A stretch of 14,499 nt of DNA from Sulfurovum sp. (GCA_020719895.1 DYPM01000018.1:1-14499), one strand, 5' to 3'; counted from the first letter of the stretch, positions 5,564 through 13,594 are shown. Numbers and translations are program-made. Notes: generated by a model from the sequence alone, not told the origin.

Positions 5564-7756
5564 TTAGATTTTGAGTTTGTAGATTTTGGTCATTGAATCA
5601 AGAATCACAGGTTCATACAGCTTAGGATCATAGCTCTCAAGTACAAAAAGCTGTATATAGCTTGACTTCAACATATCATCATTGACCACCAACATCGCTC
5701 CGTAACTCTCCATAAAAATCAATGAAAGTGTCGCGTTGCGATTGAGGAGCTGTTTTTCTGCGATGATAGTTTTACCATTTTCGACTTTGGTCATTATAAA
5801 ATATTTGATAGGCGAGGTTTGCCCTTGTCCAAATGATATCTCGTTGGTGTGAGCATCAAATGTAATGCCTCTTCCCAAATCAAGAACGCCATTGTTATTA
5901 CCATAGATTCCACCTTTGAAAAAGAACATATTTTTTTTCTCTTTGCCTGTATGAAGATCAAGATTGGAGAAGAGTGCTACTGTAGGAAAAATATCCATCA
6001 TACGATAGGGCAAATAGAGATAAATATCTCGTGTTTTAACAGGAAGTGCGATAGGGGTTTCAAGAGAAGATAAAAAATGGTTGGCATCTTTAAATCCATA
6101 GTCAAGCGTCATCTGCTCTGTGTTGCTACTTGCCATTTTTTGACTGCCATTACTCTCTGCTAATTTAAATCGCTTTTCTGTGTACTCCACCTCTAAGCGT
6201 GCCATATTTGCAGCTGTTTGTTGCGGTGAAGTCAATACAAAACTTGGTGCGAAGTTTACATCGCCTGTATGTTTTCCACCATCAACCAATACTTTTACAT
6301 CACTGTAATATCGAATCGGATAACCATAATCCCACCACGTCACTACATAATCTTCACGCGTGGCAATCTTGTGAAATTTCTCCAAAGTTTCTACTTCTTG
6401 ACGGTCAAACACCGTCGGCACTTTATACTCTTGGATATGAACTATATTAGGATAGAGTGCCAAAGCAGTCAAAAGCGTCACAATCAAATAAAAACCCAAC
6501 TCTTGACGTTTTAGCTGTGTATCTGAAATCATTTTTGCAACTTCCACAATCACATATCCAAGCCCCAATGCCATCGCAGGAACTGCATAGACTGTAAATC
6601 GAAGTCCACCACCATCAATCACACCTGGAATTCCATACGCCATAAATCCAAGCCCAACCATCGGTAGTGCCAACCACATCGCACGATGATTCCACGCAAA
6701 CCACACATATCCAGCCACTGCAACCACAAAGCTCACTATATGACCACTGATACGCTCGGCAAAAGTTTCAAAAGGTATCTCTCCAGCTTCTCGTACTGTT
6801 TGAGCGACATTAAAAAACTGAAGTCGTAATCCCTCTCCTATAGTCGAAGTGGTTTCTCTAAAAATATAACCTTTCACTAAAGCCATCACAGGATTTATCC
6901 CACCTGTTATCAAAAAAGTCATAAACGCTCCACCAAGCAGTGCGTAGAGATATTTGAGTGGCAACTCCATACGAGCCACAAAGTAGATACCAATCACCAA
7001 CGCAAAACGCATCTCCATAGAAAGATATACCATTGCCAAAAGAATCGTTGCAAGAAGTTTGAGTTCATAGCGAATCTCCTCTTTTTTGACAAACTGATAA
7101 AGAGTATAAAGAGCAACTACGGCAAAAAAAGCAAGATCAAGAGCATAACTTTGTTCATACCACCATCGATAGGTGATAATCTCAAATCCTACAAACAAAA
7201 GATATTTTGGCTCTTTCATACGAACCGCCCATATCAAAGACCACAGCAAAAAAGCAGGAAAAACAATCGTGAGCATATCCGTATCATAATATCCCACCAT
7301 CGTACGGTTGTAATAGCTCACCGCAATAGAACCAATAAGTGAAGCAATAAAACCTATCTCAAGCGTATGAAACGAACGTGCAATCAAAATAATCGGAATG
7401 ACAATCAAAGACCCCAAAAATGCAGGCATATAAAAGATCAATGTCTCAAAAGAAATAGGAAGGATTTGTGACAAAAATGCAGTGAGCTGCGAAGCGGCAT
7501 AATCGACAGGAGAGAGGTCGTTTGGCTCATGAGAACCAGCAAGAATATCTCTTGCTCCCTCCGCCCAAAAGTATCCATCGTTGGTGTTGATCATAAACTC
7601 GTTGTTATATTTAAAGCTCTCTTGATCACTAAACTGAACAACCCATATCATTCTTACAGCAAAGCTAAAGATAAATGCCACCACAATCAAAAGTAGTGTT
7701 TTTTGGTTTTCGCTCAAACTTGCCATTTTGATCTGCTTCTTATTAGACTCTATCAC
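5564..7756 (-). CDS. pglB: PglB oligosaccharyltransferase (N-linked protein glycosylation)
   Basis: PglB (STT3 family) moves the lipid-linked glycan to Asn in D/E-x-N-x-S/T sites in the periplasm. I chose GTG at 7756 (AAGGA 9 bases upstream, 730 residues). ATG at 7726 is possible, and TTG at 7798 has no ribosome site. With the GTG start the landmarks are NDGY (Asp60), DTD (158-160), loop Glu323, ERISG with Arg335, the catalytic WWDYG (474-478) and an MxxI motif (586-589). Arg335 lies 12 residues after Glu323, the same spacing as the C. jejuni Glu/Arg pair that senses the acidic -2 residue. About 13 membrane helices occupy the first 430 residues and a periplasmic domain follows, ending KIYKLKI much like C. 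jejuni PglB. ESNGS at 534-538 is a sequon within PglB itself. The GT4 gene ends 48 bases upstream and pglC starts 5 bases downstream. Confidence 0.95.
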   Translation of the reverse strand: MIESNKKQIKMASLSENQKTLLLIVVAFIFSFAVRMIWVVQFSDQESFKYNNEFMINTNDGYFWAEGARDILAGSHEPNDLSPVDYAASQLTAFLSQILPISFETLIFYMPAFLGSLIVIPIILIARSFHTLEIGFIASLIGSIAVSYYNRTMVGYYDTDMLTIVFPAFLLWSLIWAVRMKEPKYLLFVGFEIITYRWWYEQSYALDLAFFAVVALYTLYQFVKKEEIRYELKLLATILLAMVYLSMEMRFALVIGIYFVARMELPLKYLYALLGGAFMTFLITGGINPVMALVKGYIFRETTSTIGEGLRLQFFNVAQTVREAGEIPFETFAERISGHIVSFVVAVAGYVWFAWNHRAMWLALPMVGLGFMAYGIPGVIDGGGLRFTVYAVPAMALGLGYVIVEVAKMISDTQLKRQELGFYLIVTLLTALALYPNIVHIQEYKVPTVFDRQEVETLEKFHKIATREDYVVTWWDYGYPIRYYSDVKVLVDGGKHTGDVNFAPSFVLTSPQQTAANMARLEVEYTEKRFKLAESNGSQKMASSNTEQMTLDYGFKDANHFLSSLETPIALPVKTRDIYLYLPYRMMDIFPTVALFSNLDLHTGKEKKNMFFFKGGIYGNNNGVLDLGRGITFDAHTNEISFGQGQTSPIKYFIMTKVENGKTIIAEKQLLNRNATLSLIFMESYGAMLVVNDDMLKSSYIQLFVLESYDPKLYEPVILDSMTKIYKLKI

Positions 7757-7804
7757 TATGTGCCATCCTTTTGTATTTTTGGAAAGAATGATACTCAAAT
7801 AGTA

Positions 7805-9043
7805 CTAAGAGCCGTTTGAGGCAGGATTTTTAGTGATTATAGTGATATATTTTTCCGCCAACTTATCTCGATCAAAATGTACTTTGACATGCCTGTAGCC
7901 ATTTTCTCCCAAACTTTTTAACTCCTCTTTGCTTGTTTGAAGCATCTTCTCTACAGCACGTTTAAACGCTTCGACATCTTCAGGTGGTGCATAAAGACCG
8001 CAATTTGCCTCCTCTACAAGAGTTCGTGTAATGCCATCAATCGTCACCAATACAGGCTTTTTGCAACTCATATAGTCAAAAACTTTATTTGGATAGACTG
8101 TTTTAAAGGTGTCGGTTTTTTTGAGAATCGCCATACAAATATCGCTTGCATAGATATAGTCTGCCACTTCATGTTTAGGAACAGAATCGATAAACTCAAG
8201 GTTGGTTAGTGCGTATCGTTTTGCTTGCTCTTGAAGGGCTTTTTTTTGCATTCCATCGCCGATAAGCACAAAGTGTATTTTTAGATTTCCTCTTAACGTA
8301 TACGCCACTTCAACGACTTGCATCAGATCATTTGCGACACCGTGTGCACCAAGGTAAGTGAAGAGTTTTTTATCACTCCATTGATGCTTTTGGCGTATCT
8401 GTTCTGCATGATGGGGTTTGTCCATAATAGAGAAATCTGCTCCGTTGGTGATCACTTCAATCTTATCGCCAAAGTTTGGATAACGCACTATGATATTTTC
8501 TTTAAATGCAGGGGTTAAGACTACGATTGTTTGAGCATCTTTGTAGAGTTTGTACTCCAATCGATAAAGAATTTTAAGCAAAAAACGGTTCGTAAGGACA
8601 CCTGTAGCCACTGCTGATTCAGGCCACAAATCTCGCACTTCAACGATAAACGGTACTTTTTTGATACGTGAAGCGATGATTGCTGAAACACCTACAAAAA
8701 TCGAAGGCGAAGTGACAAGATAAAGATCAGGTTTAGGCAGTCGCAATGCCATTACAAGCGAAGAGAGCATATAAGAAAGATAGCCCAAGATACGCCCAAA
8801 AAAATTGGCATTATAACCGCTATAGGTCCATGTGCGATAGAGTGTTACGCCCTCTTCTACCGCCTCTTTGTTGCACCATCGATTGGGAAGAATCCTTTTG
8901 CCTGTCGCATAATGGACATTTCCTGCAATCACATCAGTACAAATAGTTGCTTTGTTATAAAAAAATGAACTTAGTTCATTCCATCTTGAACCTCCTGAAT
9001 CATTTTGTCCTAAAAAATATTGATGAAACAGTACTATTCGCAT
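7805..9043 (-). CDS. GT4-family glycosyltransferase (WbuB-like)
   Basis: This 412-residue cytoplasmic or membrane-associated glycosyltransferase has the GT-B fold. The N-terminal domain starts MRIVLFHQYF with a glycine-rich SGGSR loop (16-20). It carries VRDLWPES (136-143), typical of the WbuB/WcaL-like subgroup that handles N-acetylated amino sugars. The C-terminal nucleotide-binding domain shows NGAD (200-203), GDG (262-264) and YPNKVFDYMSCKKPVL (317-332), the counterpart of the family's E-x7-E region with the first Glu not conserved. It would add the second or a later sugar to the undecaprenyl-PP-linked sugar made by PglC. It takes the place of PglA in the operon, but I would not name it pglA because the match is to the WbuB type. 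The start has AGGAG 6 bases upstream and lies 3 bases after the heparinase-like gene. Confidence 0.87.
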   Translation of the reverse strand: MRIVLFHQYFLGQNDSGGSRWNELSSFFYNKATICTDVIAGNVHYATGKRILPNRWCNKEAVEEGVTLYRTWTYSGYNANFFGRILGYLSYMLSSLVMALRLPKPDLYLVTSPSIFVGVSAIIASRIKKVPFIVEVRDLWPESAVATGVLTNRFLLKILYRLEYKLYKDAQTIVVLTPAFKENIIVRYPNFGDKIEVITNGADFSIMDKPHHAEQIRQKHQWSDKKLFTYLGAHGVANDLMQVVEVAYTLRGNLKIHFVLIGDGMQKKALQEQAKRYALTNLEFIDSVPKHEVADYIYASDICMAILKKTDTFKTVYPNKVFDYMSCKKPVLVTIDGITRTLVEEANCGLYAPPEDVEAFKRAVEKMLQTSKEELKSLGENGYRHVKVHFDRDKLAEKYITIITKNPASNGS

Positions 9044-9046
9044 CGC

Positions 9047-10909
9047 CTACTCCTCAAACTCCATCGTGGTGGTGATCACTACATCACTCTCACTCTCGCA
9101 CACAAACACAATCCGCTTGCCTATTTTATAGCTGTTGTAGTAGTCAGAGATATAACTCTCTTCGATACGATAGGCTACAGTAGAGGAGAGAACACATCTA
9201 CCGACTCTCACACTTCTATCATCAATCTCCACCACTTCATGAAGTGTATTCCAATATTGCTCTACGCTTGTCATTTTGACAATAGAAGAGAGACGGTCAT
9301 TGACAACAATCTGCTCTTTGTTTAGCATAATATCTCTATTGTGGACAATGCCAAATTGTTTGTGATAAGCATAGTTCTCACCCAAAAAATGGGCTTCATC
9401 AAATGCACTACAGAGTGCTTGTGTCCAATTGGTGTAACCGAAATTCAACGCCGACTCCATTTGATTGGCACCATTAATACCAATTGTATTGTGTCCTTTT
9501 ACGCCCGTAAAATGCTCTTTGAACGCTTTGTTAGTATTGTAAGAAAAAGAACCTGTATCACAAAAAATATTTTCGCCCTTATACCACACATCAAGATGAA
9601 ACATATCGTTTTGAGCAGGTCTATGGCGGTAAGTGTGGCACCGAATAAAGGCAAAAATATTCTCATTTTTGAGGATATAGTATCCGCCATCTTCAAATGC
9701 CCTCTTGGTTTCAATCTCCATTACTCCAGCAGAAGTCAATCCAAAAAAATCGGCTATTGCGGTATGTCCTTCAAAAAGCTGTTTACCACTGTTGAGTATC
9801 GATGCAAAATTAAGACTGCTACGAAAATCACGATAATCATCACCGCTTAAAGGAAAAAGATTGACGCCATCATTAGAGCCGTAGTTGGGAAGCCAACCGT
9901 TGGGTTGCACAAACGCACTCAAAAACTTCATCATTTTTTGATGTCTTGTCCTCAGCGTCATCGGAAGATCAACCTCTTTTTTTTTGGCTATAACACTCAC
10001 CAAAGAAAGAAGATCAAGCACCAATCGTTGATAGGTAAAAGAGTGCTGTATATAAGATCCATCATTATAGATTTGGTAAGTACTCTCCTCCAAAAGAGAG
10101 GACATTCCTTTTTCTCTCCACCGCTCTGACTCTTTGAACTGCTCAAAAAGCATTCCACCAATCCACAATCCTACCGATTCGCTAATGGAGTGATTATTCT
10201 TGACTGACTTTGCCGAATAGTCGATATTGGCTTCGATACGAAGAAGTGAAGTGTAGATATTTTTTATCATAAAAGCTTTGGATTTTTGAAAGAAAAAATC
10301 ACCAAAATACTCCATGGCAATCACCCAAGCAAAAACACGAAAACCAATCTCCTGCCCACACTTATAATGCACTCCATTTGGATAACTATTGTTTGAAATC
10401 CAATGCAAAATCTGCATCACCAATCTTTTGGCGTAGTGTCTTTTTTGGGTGATAGCGTACGCATGAATAAAGTAAAAGACATGAGGAAACCTCGAAGCCT
10501 CCCAAATGAGTTTGATATCGCCATACTCTCCAAAATCAGGCAAACGGTTCCAAGAGAGTCTATTGCTTGCTTTTATTTTGGTGATAGGATTTGTATGCCA
10601 CGCGATTTGACGCTCTTTGGAGTAGTCCAAAAAAAGATGCGAAAAAGCAAATATTTTCCCTTCCAATGCCTCGTCTGCTTTTTGGATAAAAGTACTCTCT
10701 TTTTGGAATGCAGGATTGATTAACCCAATGGGATGATAAAAAAATAGCTCTTTTTTTGTGGATGCAACAGTTTTTAGAATCTCTCGATTGAGACGATCAA
10801 AATAACCCGTACGCTTACGAAACTCATAACGAATACGGAATAAAAACCATTCCATTCCCATATATTTCACATAACTATAAATCGCTTTGAGTTTCTGTAG
10901 CTTTTGCAT
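9047..10909 (-). CDS. Heparinase II/III-like polysaccharide lyase family protein
   Basis: This is a 620-residue protein with the heparinase II/III layout: an alpha-helical toroid (about 80-390) and a C-terminal beta-sandwich (about 400-610). Candidate active-site and family residues are NNHSISE (238-244, His240 and Glu244), SYIQHSFTYQR (285-295, with Tyr286, His289 and Tyr293), YGSNDG (343-348) and MFHLDVWYKG (436-445, His438). The family cleaves uronic-acid polysaccharides by beta-elimination, but many members sit in surface-polysaccharide loci with unknown roles. I see no clear signal peptide. The start (MQKLQKLKAI) is followed by mixed aromatic and basic sequence, so location is uncertain. 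The ATG at 10909 has AAGGA about 9 bases upstream. It is the first large gene of the N-glycosylation run, suggesting it trims or modifies a uronate-containing glycan, which is an inference. Confidence 0.8.
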   Translation of the reverse strand: MQKLQKLKAIYSYVKYMGMEWFLFRIRYEFRKRTGYFDRLNREILKTVASTKKELFFYHPIGLINPAFQKESTFIQKADEALEGKIFAFSHLFLDYSKERQIAWHTNPITKIKASNRLSWNRLPDFGEYGDIKLIWEASRFPHVFYFIHAYAITQKRHYAKRLVMQILHWISNNSYPNGVHYKCGQEIGFRVFAWVIAMEYFGDFFFQKSKAFMIKNIYTSLLRIEANIDYSAKSVKNNHSISESVGLWIGGMLFEQFKESERWREKGMSSLLEESTYQIYNDGSYIQHSFTYQRLVLDLLSLVSVIAKKKEVDLPMTLRTRHQKMMKFLSAFVQPNGWLPNYGSNDGVNLFPLSGDDYRDFRSSLNFASILNSGKQLFEGHTAIADFFGLTSAGVMEIETKRAFEDGGYYILKNENIFAFIRCHTYRHRPAQNDMFHLDVWYKGENIFCDTGSFSYNTNKAFKEHFTGVKGHNTIGINGANQMESALNFGYTNWTQALCSAFDEAHFLGENYAYHKQFGIVHNRDIMLNKEQIVVNDRLSSIVKMTSVEQYWNTLHEVVEIDDRSVRVGRCVLSSTVAYRIEESYISDYYNSYKIGKRIVFVCESESDVVITTTMEFEE

Positions 10910-10931
10910 TTTGTTTTATCCTTTGATTTTG

Positions 10932-11033
10932 CTATTTCTCTTCGTCTCTTCTTGCATCATACACAAACCAGCCAACGCCAACAATCGTCACCAACGCAAT
11001 AAATCCCAACATAAATAGCTCTAATGTAGTCAT
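10932..11033 (-). CDS. 33-residue single-span membrane micro-protein
   Basis: This short frame reads MTTLELFMLGFIALVTIVG, then a short stretch ending WFVYDARRDEEK. The ATG (11031-11033) has a good ribosome site, AAGGA, 6 bases upstream, and the stop is TAG at 10932-10934. Residues about 5-25 form one membrane helix, and the C-terminal eight residues are charged (ARRDEEK), as in small single-span proteins. Its stop is 22 bases before the heparinase-like gene and on the same strand, so it would be the first gene of the run. I do not recognise the family. The good ribosome site, membrane helix and spacing argue against chance, although at 33 codons chance cannot be excluded. Confidence 0.6.
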   Translation of the reverse strand: MTTLELFMLGFIALVTIVGVGWFVYDARRDEEK

Positions 11034-11153
11034 CTCATTTCCTTTTTTATCTGATGTTACACGCTTTTAACAAACAAGTTCGTTAAAAGGTGGCAGAGAC
11101 AATTTTGTCCCTACAACCCCCTAAAAGCTACGAAAAACAAGTTTTTTGAGAGG
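11034..11153 (-). promoter_or_regulatory. Structured leader between rlmN and the glycosylation run
   Basis: These 120 bases between rlmN and the micro-protein contain two adjacent inverted repeats: 11064-11075 with 11078-11089 (12-bp arms, one imperfect pair) and 11095-11102 with 11105-11112 (8-bp arms, one imperfect pair). In both, the imperfect pair is A-C on the plus strand but G-U on the minus strand, so the minus-strand RNA folds better. No U-tract follows either stem, so neither is an ordinary terminator. I see no convincing -10 box. The region may be a read-through attenuator, an RNA processing site or the leader of an operon promoter. Confidence 0.4.
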
Positions 11154-12212
11154 CTAAAGTATCTGCTCTCGAAGCTGTCCGCACGCTGCTGAAATATCAA
11201 GCCCTTTGGACTCGCGAATCGTACACAATTGTCCACGTTTGATGAGATACTCTTGAAATGCAATCATATCTTTCTCTTCTGGTCTTTGAAACTGCGTACC
11301 GCCGTATGGATTGAAATAGATAAGATTGACTTTGGCTTTGATACCATCAAGAAGACTCAAAAGCTTTTTTGCTGCAACAACATCATCATTTACATCTTTG
11401 ATCATCAGATACTCAAACATCACTTTTTTACGTGTATTGACAGGAAAGTTTTTGATTGCGTTTATAATGGACTCGATATTGTACGCTCTGTTGATAGGCA
11501 TCAATTTCTCCCTAAGTGCATCATCGACTGCGTGAAGTGAAATCGCCAAGTTTACGCCTAATTCCATTTTTCCAAGCTTCTCGATTTTTGTACTCAAACC
11601 CGAAGTGGAGATGGTTTGTCGGCTTGGAGAGATTGCCATGCCGTCAAGATCAGCAAATATTTTAACCGCTTGTACGACCTCAGAAAGATTATCCAACGGC
11701 TCTCCCATTCCCATATAGACCAAATTGACACGACGGTTTGCATCAATGCTATTCTCTTTTTTGATAAGTCTCACCTGCTCTACAATTTCACCCGCACTCA
11801 AGTTACGCACAAATCCACCTTTAGCAGTGAGACAAAACGCACATCCGACTTTGCATCCGACTTGTGAAGAGATACAAACAGTGTAACGTTCGTGATGCTT
11901 GAGCGAACCATCTTCGTGATACTCTTTCTCTTTCATCAAAAGCAACACCGCTTCGATAGTGTGACCGTCATGCAACTCAAAAAGATATTTGCGGCTTCCG
12001 TCTTTTGAGTTTTGCACCACAACGATTTTGAGTGGCGTAAGAATATACTCTGCTTCAAGTTGCTCTCGTATCTCTTTTGGGATATTTTTCATCTGTTCAA
12101 AACTATCGACATAATGATGATAAAGCCAAGTGTAGATCTGTTTGGCACGAAACGCGGGCTTGATGATCGTTGCGATCTCTTCTTTGGTAAGATTTTCTAA
12201 TGGTTGTTTCAT
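11154..12212 (-). CDS. rlmN: RlmN: 23S rRNA/tRNA adenine-C2 methyltransferase
   Basis: This 352-residue radical-SAM enzyme methylates C2 of A2503 in 23S rRNA and, in some bacteria, A37 of certain tRNAs. It has the CxxxCxxC iron-sulfur motif at Cys120, Cys124 and Cys127 (VGCKVGCAFC), the MGMGEP SAM motif (167-172), SLHA (225-228) and the C-terminal SAACGQL, where Cys344 matches the mechanistic cysteine. An N-terminal accessory domain spans about 1-90. The length is normal for the family. The ATG (12212) overlaps the stop of the nucleosidase gene by 4 bases and has no good ribosome site, so it is probably translated by coupling in a hisF-nucleosidase-rlmN unit. Confidence 0.96.
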   Translation of the reverse strand: MKQPLENLTKEEIATIIKPAFRAKQIYTWLYHHYVDSFEQMKNIPKEIREQLEAEYILTPLKIVVVQNSKDGSRKYLFELHDGHTIEAVLLLMKEKEYHEDGSLKHHERYTVCISSQVGCKVGCAFCLTAKGGFVRNLSAGEIVEQVRLIKKENSIDANRRVNLVYMGMGEPLDNLSEVVQAVKIFADLDGMAISPSRQTISTSGLSTKIEKLGKMELGVNLAISLHAVDDALREKLMPINRAYNIESIINAIKNFPVNTRKKVMFEYLMIKDVNDDVVAAKKLLSLLDGIKAKVNLIYFNPYGGTQFQRPEEKDMIAFQEYLIKRGQLCTIRESKGLDISAACGQLREQIL

Positions 12213-12745
12213 AGGAGATTAATTGCTTTCTGTTTGATATAGTCGGTGAGTTTTAGCATCGCTTCTCTGTGGTTTTTTTTAAAATATTCGTGTGCATTTT
12301 CATCACAATAGTTTGTCACCACAAAAATACCTTTGGCAGGAATACCAAATCTCTTCGCGACTTTTAATACCGAATAAAACTCCATATTCTCAAGGTCAAT
12401 CTCTCGCTCTATATATTTGTAAGCAATTATTTTATTGGTTGTAATATAGTTCGAGGAGTTTATGAGTGTTTCACGTGAAACTGAATCAAAAGACGAAACA
12501 GCGTTTTCAATGGGAGAATAAGCGTTTCCTTCTACAAAACTATTTTCGATATTGTATGCACTGCAAGACTCAATAATCTCAAAAAGAGAGATACGTCCAT
12601 AACTTCCAGCACTCCCAATAAAAATCAACTCTTTTGGTTTTTGTTGCAAACAAAGCATTGTAAGCTCTATCGCCACATCCACGAGTCCTATTCCAACAGG
12701 AGTGGCAAAACCAAAGCTTTCCATCTTGCCAGCACAAATAATCAC
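12209..12745 (-). CDS. Short phosphorylase-superfamily nucleosidase-like protein
   Basis: This 178-residue protein has the nucleoside phosphorylase/MTA-SAH nucleosidase fold. Recognisable elements are VGIGLVDVAIEL (17-28), IFIGSAGSYG (41-50), LENMEFYSV (118-126) with Glu122 as the ribose-binding Glu, and VVTNYCDE (142-149). By alignment to the MTAN SDxAD motif, the catalytic Asp position appears to be Asn145. Such an Asn occurs in trimeric purine nucleoside phosphorylases. The protein is about 50 residues shorter than MTAN, because the first strand leads almost directly to the GIGxV element. The start is GTG (12745), overlapping the hisF stop by 4 bases. An earlier start would run further into hisF and is unlikely. 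The substrate is uncertain: purine nucleoside, MTA/SAH or futalosine-type compounds are possible. Confidence 0.78.
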   Translation of the reverse strand: MIICAGKMESFGFATPVGIGLVDVAIELTMLCLQQKPKELIFIGSAGSYGRISLFEIIESCSAYNIENSFVEGNAYSPIENAVSSFDSVSRETLINSSNYITTNKIIAYKYIEREIDLENMEFYSVLKVAKRFGIPAKGIFVVTNYCDENAHEYFKKNHREAMLKLTDYIKQKAINLL

Positions 12746-13509
12746 TGCAATCTCACTGGAATATGTTTGGATTTGAGATAACGCTTGAGTTCCAAAATAT
12801 CAATCTCTCTAAAATGAAAAATGGAAGCCGCCAAAGCCGCGTCAGCATGACCAAACGTAAACGCCTCTTCGATATGACGCATTGTACCCGCGCCGCCCGA
12901 AGCGATGACTGGGATATTGACAAGATCTGAAATGCTTCTATTGAGATCATTATCAAATCCCTCTTTTGTACCATCAGCGTCCATAGAGGTGACAAGCAAC
13001 TCTCCCGCACCTCTTTGACAGGCTTCTTTTGCCCACGCAACTGCATCAATTCCCGTATCATTTCTTCCGCCATGCGTAAAGATATGCCACTCGTTTGGTG
13101 CAACTTTTTTTGCATCAATCGCCACCACAATACACTGTGAGCCAAAACGCTTCGCTCCCTCTTCGATAAAAGAGGGACGCTTAATCGCCGCAGAGTTAAT
13201 GCTCACTTTATCACAACCAACACTGAGAAGATTGTAGATATCTTGAAGCTCTCGAATTCCGCCTCCAACAGTCAGTGGAATAAATACCTCTTTGGCTACT
13301 TCTCTCACAACATCAACAATCGTATCTCTTCCCTCATGACTCGCACCAATATCCAAAAAAGTAATCTCATCGGCACCTTCTTGGTTGTATCTTCTCGCTA
13401 CTTCGACTGGATCACCTGCGTCTCTAAGACCAACAAAATTCACACCCTTAACGACACGACCGTCATTCACGTCAAGACAAGGAATGATACGTTTTGCAAA
13501 ATAATCCAT
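12742..13509 (-). CDS. hisF: HisF: imidazole glycerol phosphate synthase cyclase subunit
   Basis: The protein has 255 residues from ATG at 13509, preceded by AGG 8 bases upstream. A TTG one codon earlier is less likely. HisF is the cyclase of histidine biosynthesis. With HisH-supplied ammonia it turns PRFAR into imidazole glycerol phosphate and AICAR. The TIM-barrel signatures are RIIPCLDV with catalytic Asp13, TVGGGIR, AIDAKK with catalytic Asp132, DADGTKEG and ASGGAG. It begins MDYFAKR and ends at normal length. No other his genes are in the window, which suits the scattered his genes of Campylobacterota. It is the first gene of a coupled unit with the nucleosidase and rlmN, and is divergent from ksgA. 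Confidence 0.96.
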   Translation of the reverse strand: MDYFAKRIIPCLDVNDGRVVKGVNFVGLRDAGDPVEVARRYNQEGADEITFLDIGASHEGRDTIVDVVREVAKEVFIPLTVGGGIRELQDIYNLLSVGCDKVSINSAAIKRPSFIEEGAKRFGSQCIVVAIDAKKVAPNEWHIFTHGGRNDTGIDAVAWAKEACQRGAGELLVTSMDADGTKEGFDNDLNRSISDLVNIPVIASGGAGTMRHIEEAFTFGHADAALAASIFHFREIDILELKRYLKSKHIPVRLQ

Positions 13510-13538
13510 CAAAAAAACCTAAAATTTATAAAATATGA

Positions 13539-13548
13539 TAAAATTATA
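13539..13548. promoter_or_regulatory. Overlapping divergent -10 boxes for hisF and ksgA
   Basis: On the minus strand 13543-13548 reads TATAAT, a perfect -10 about 33 bases before the hisF ATG. On the plus strand TAAAAT (13539-13544) is a plausible -10 for ksgA, about 50 bases before its ATG. No clear -35 is seen on either side, which is common for Campylobacterota housekeeping promoters. The boxes overlap, so the two promoters would compete. Confidence 0.45.
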
Positions 13549-13594
13549 TCGAAACTTCTTCCTAATCTATGGGAGTGGCAAGGAAGATTAGAGT

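Noticed and set aside
7757..7798. Longer pglB start at TTG 7798
   Set aside because: There is no ribosome site before it, and GTG 7756 has AAGGA at good spacing. The extra residues do not resemble PglB N-termini.
11133..11146. AAAAAC/GTTTTT inverted repeat as a terminator for rlmN
   Set aside because: The stem is almost all A-T with a 2-base loop, too weak to call. It may be a chance feature of AT-rich spacer.
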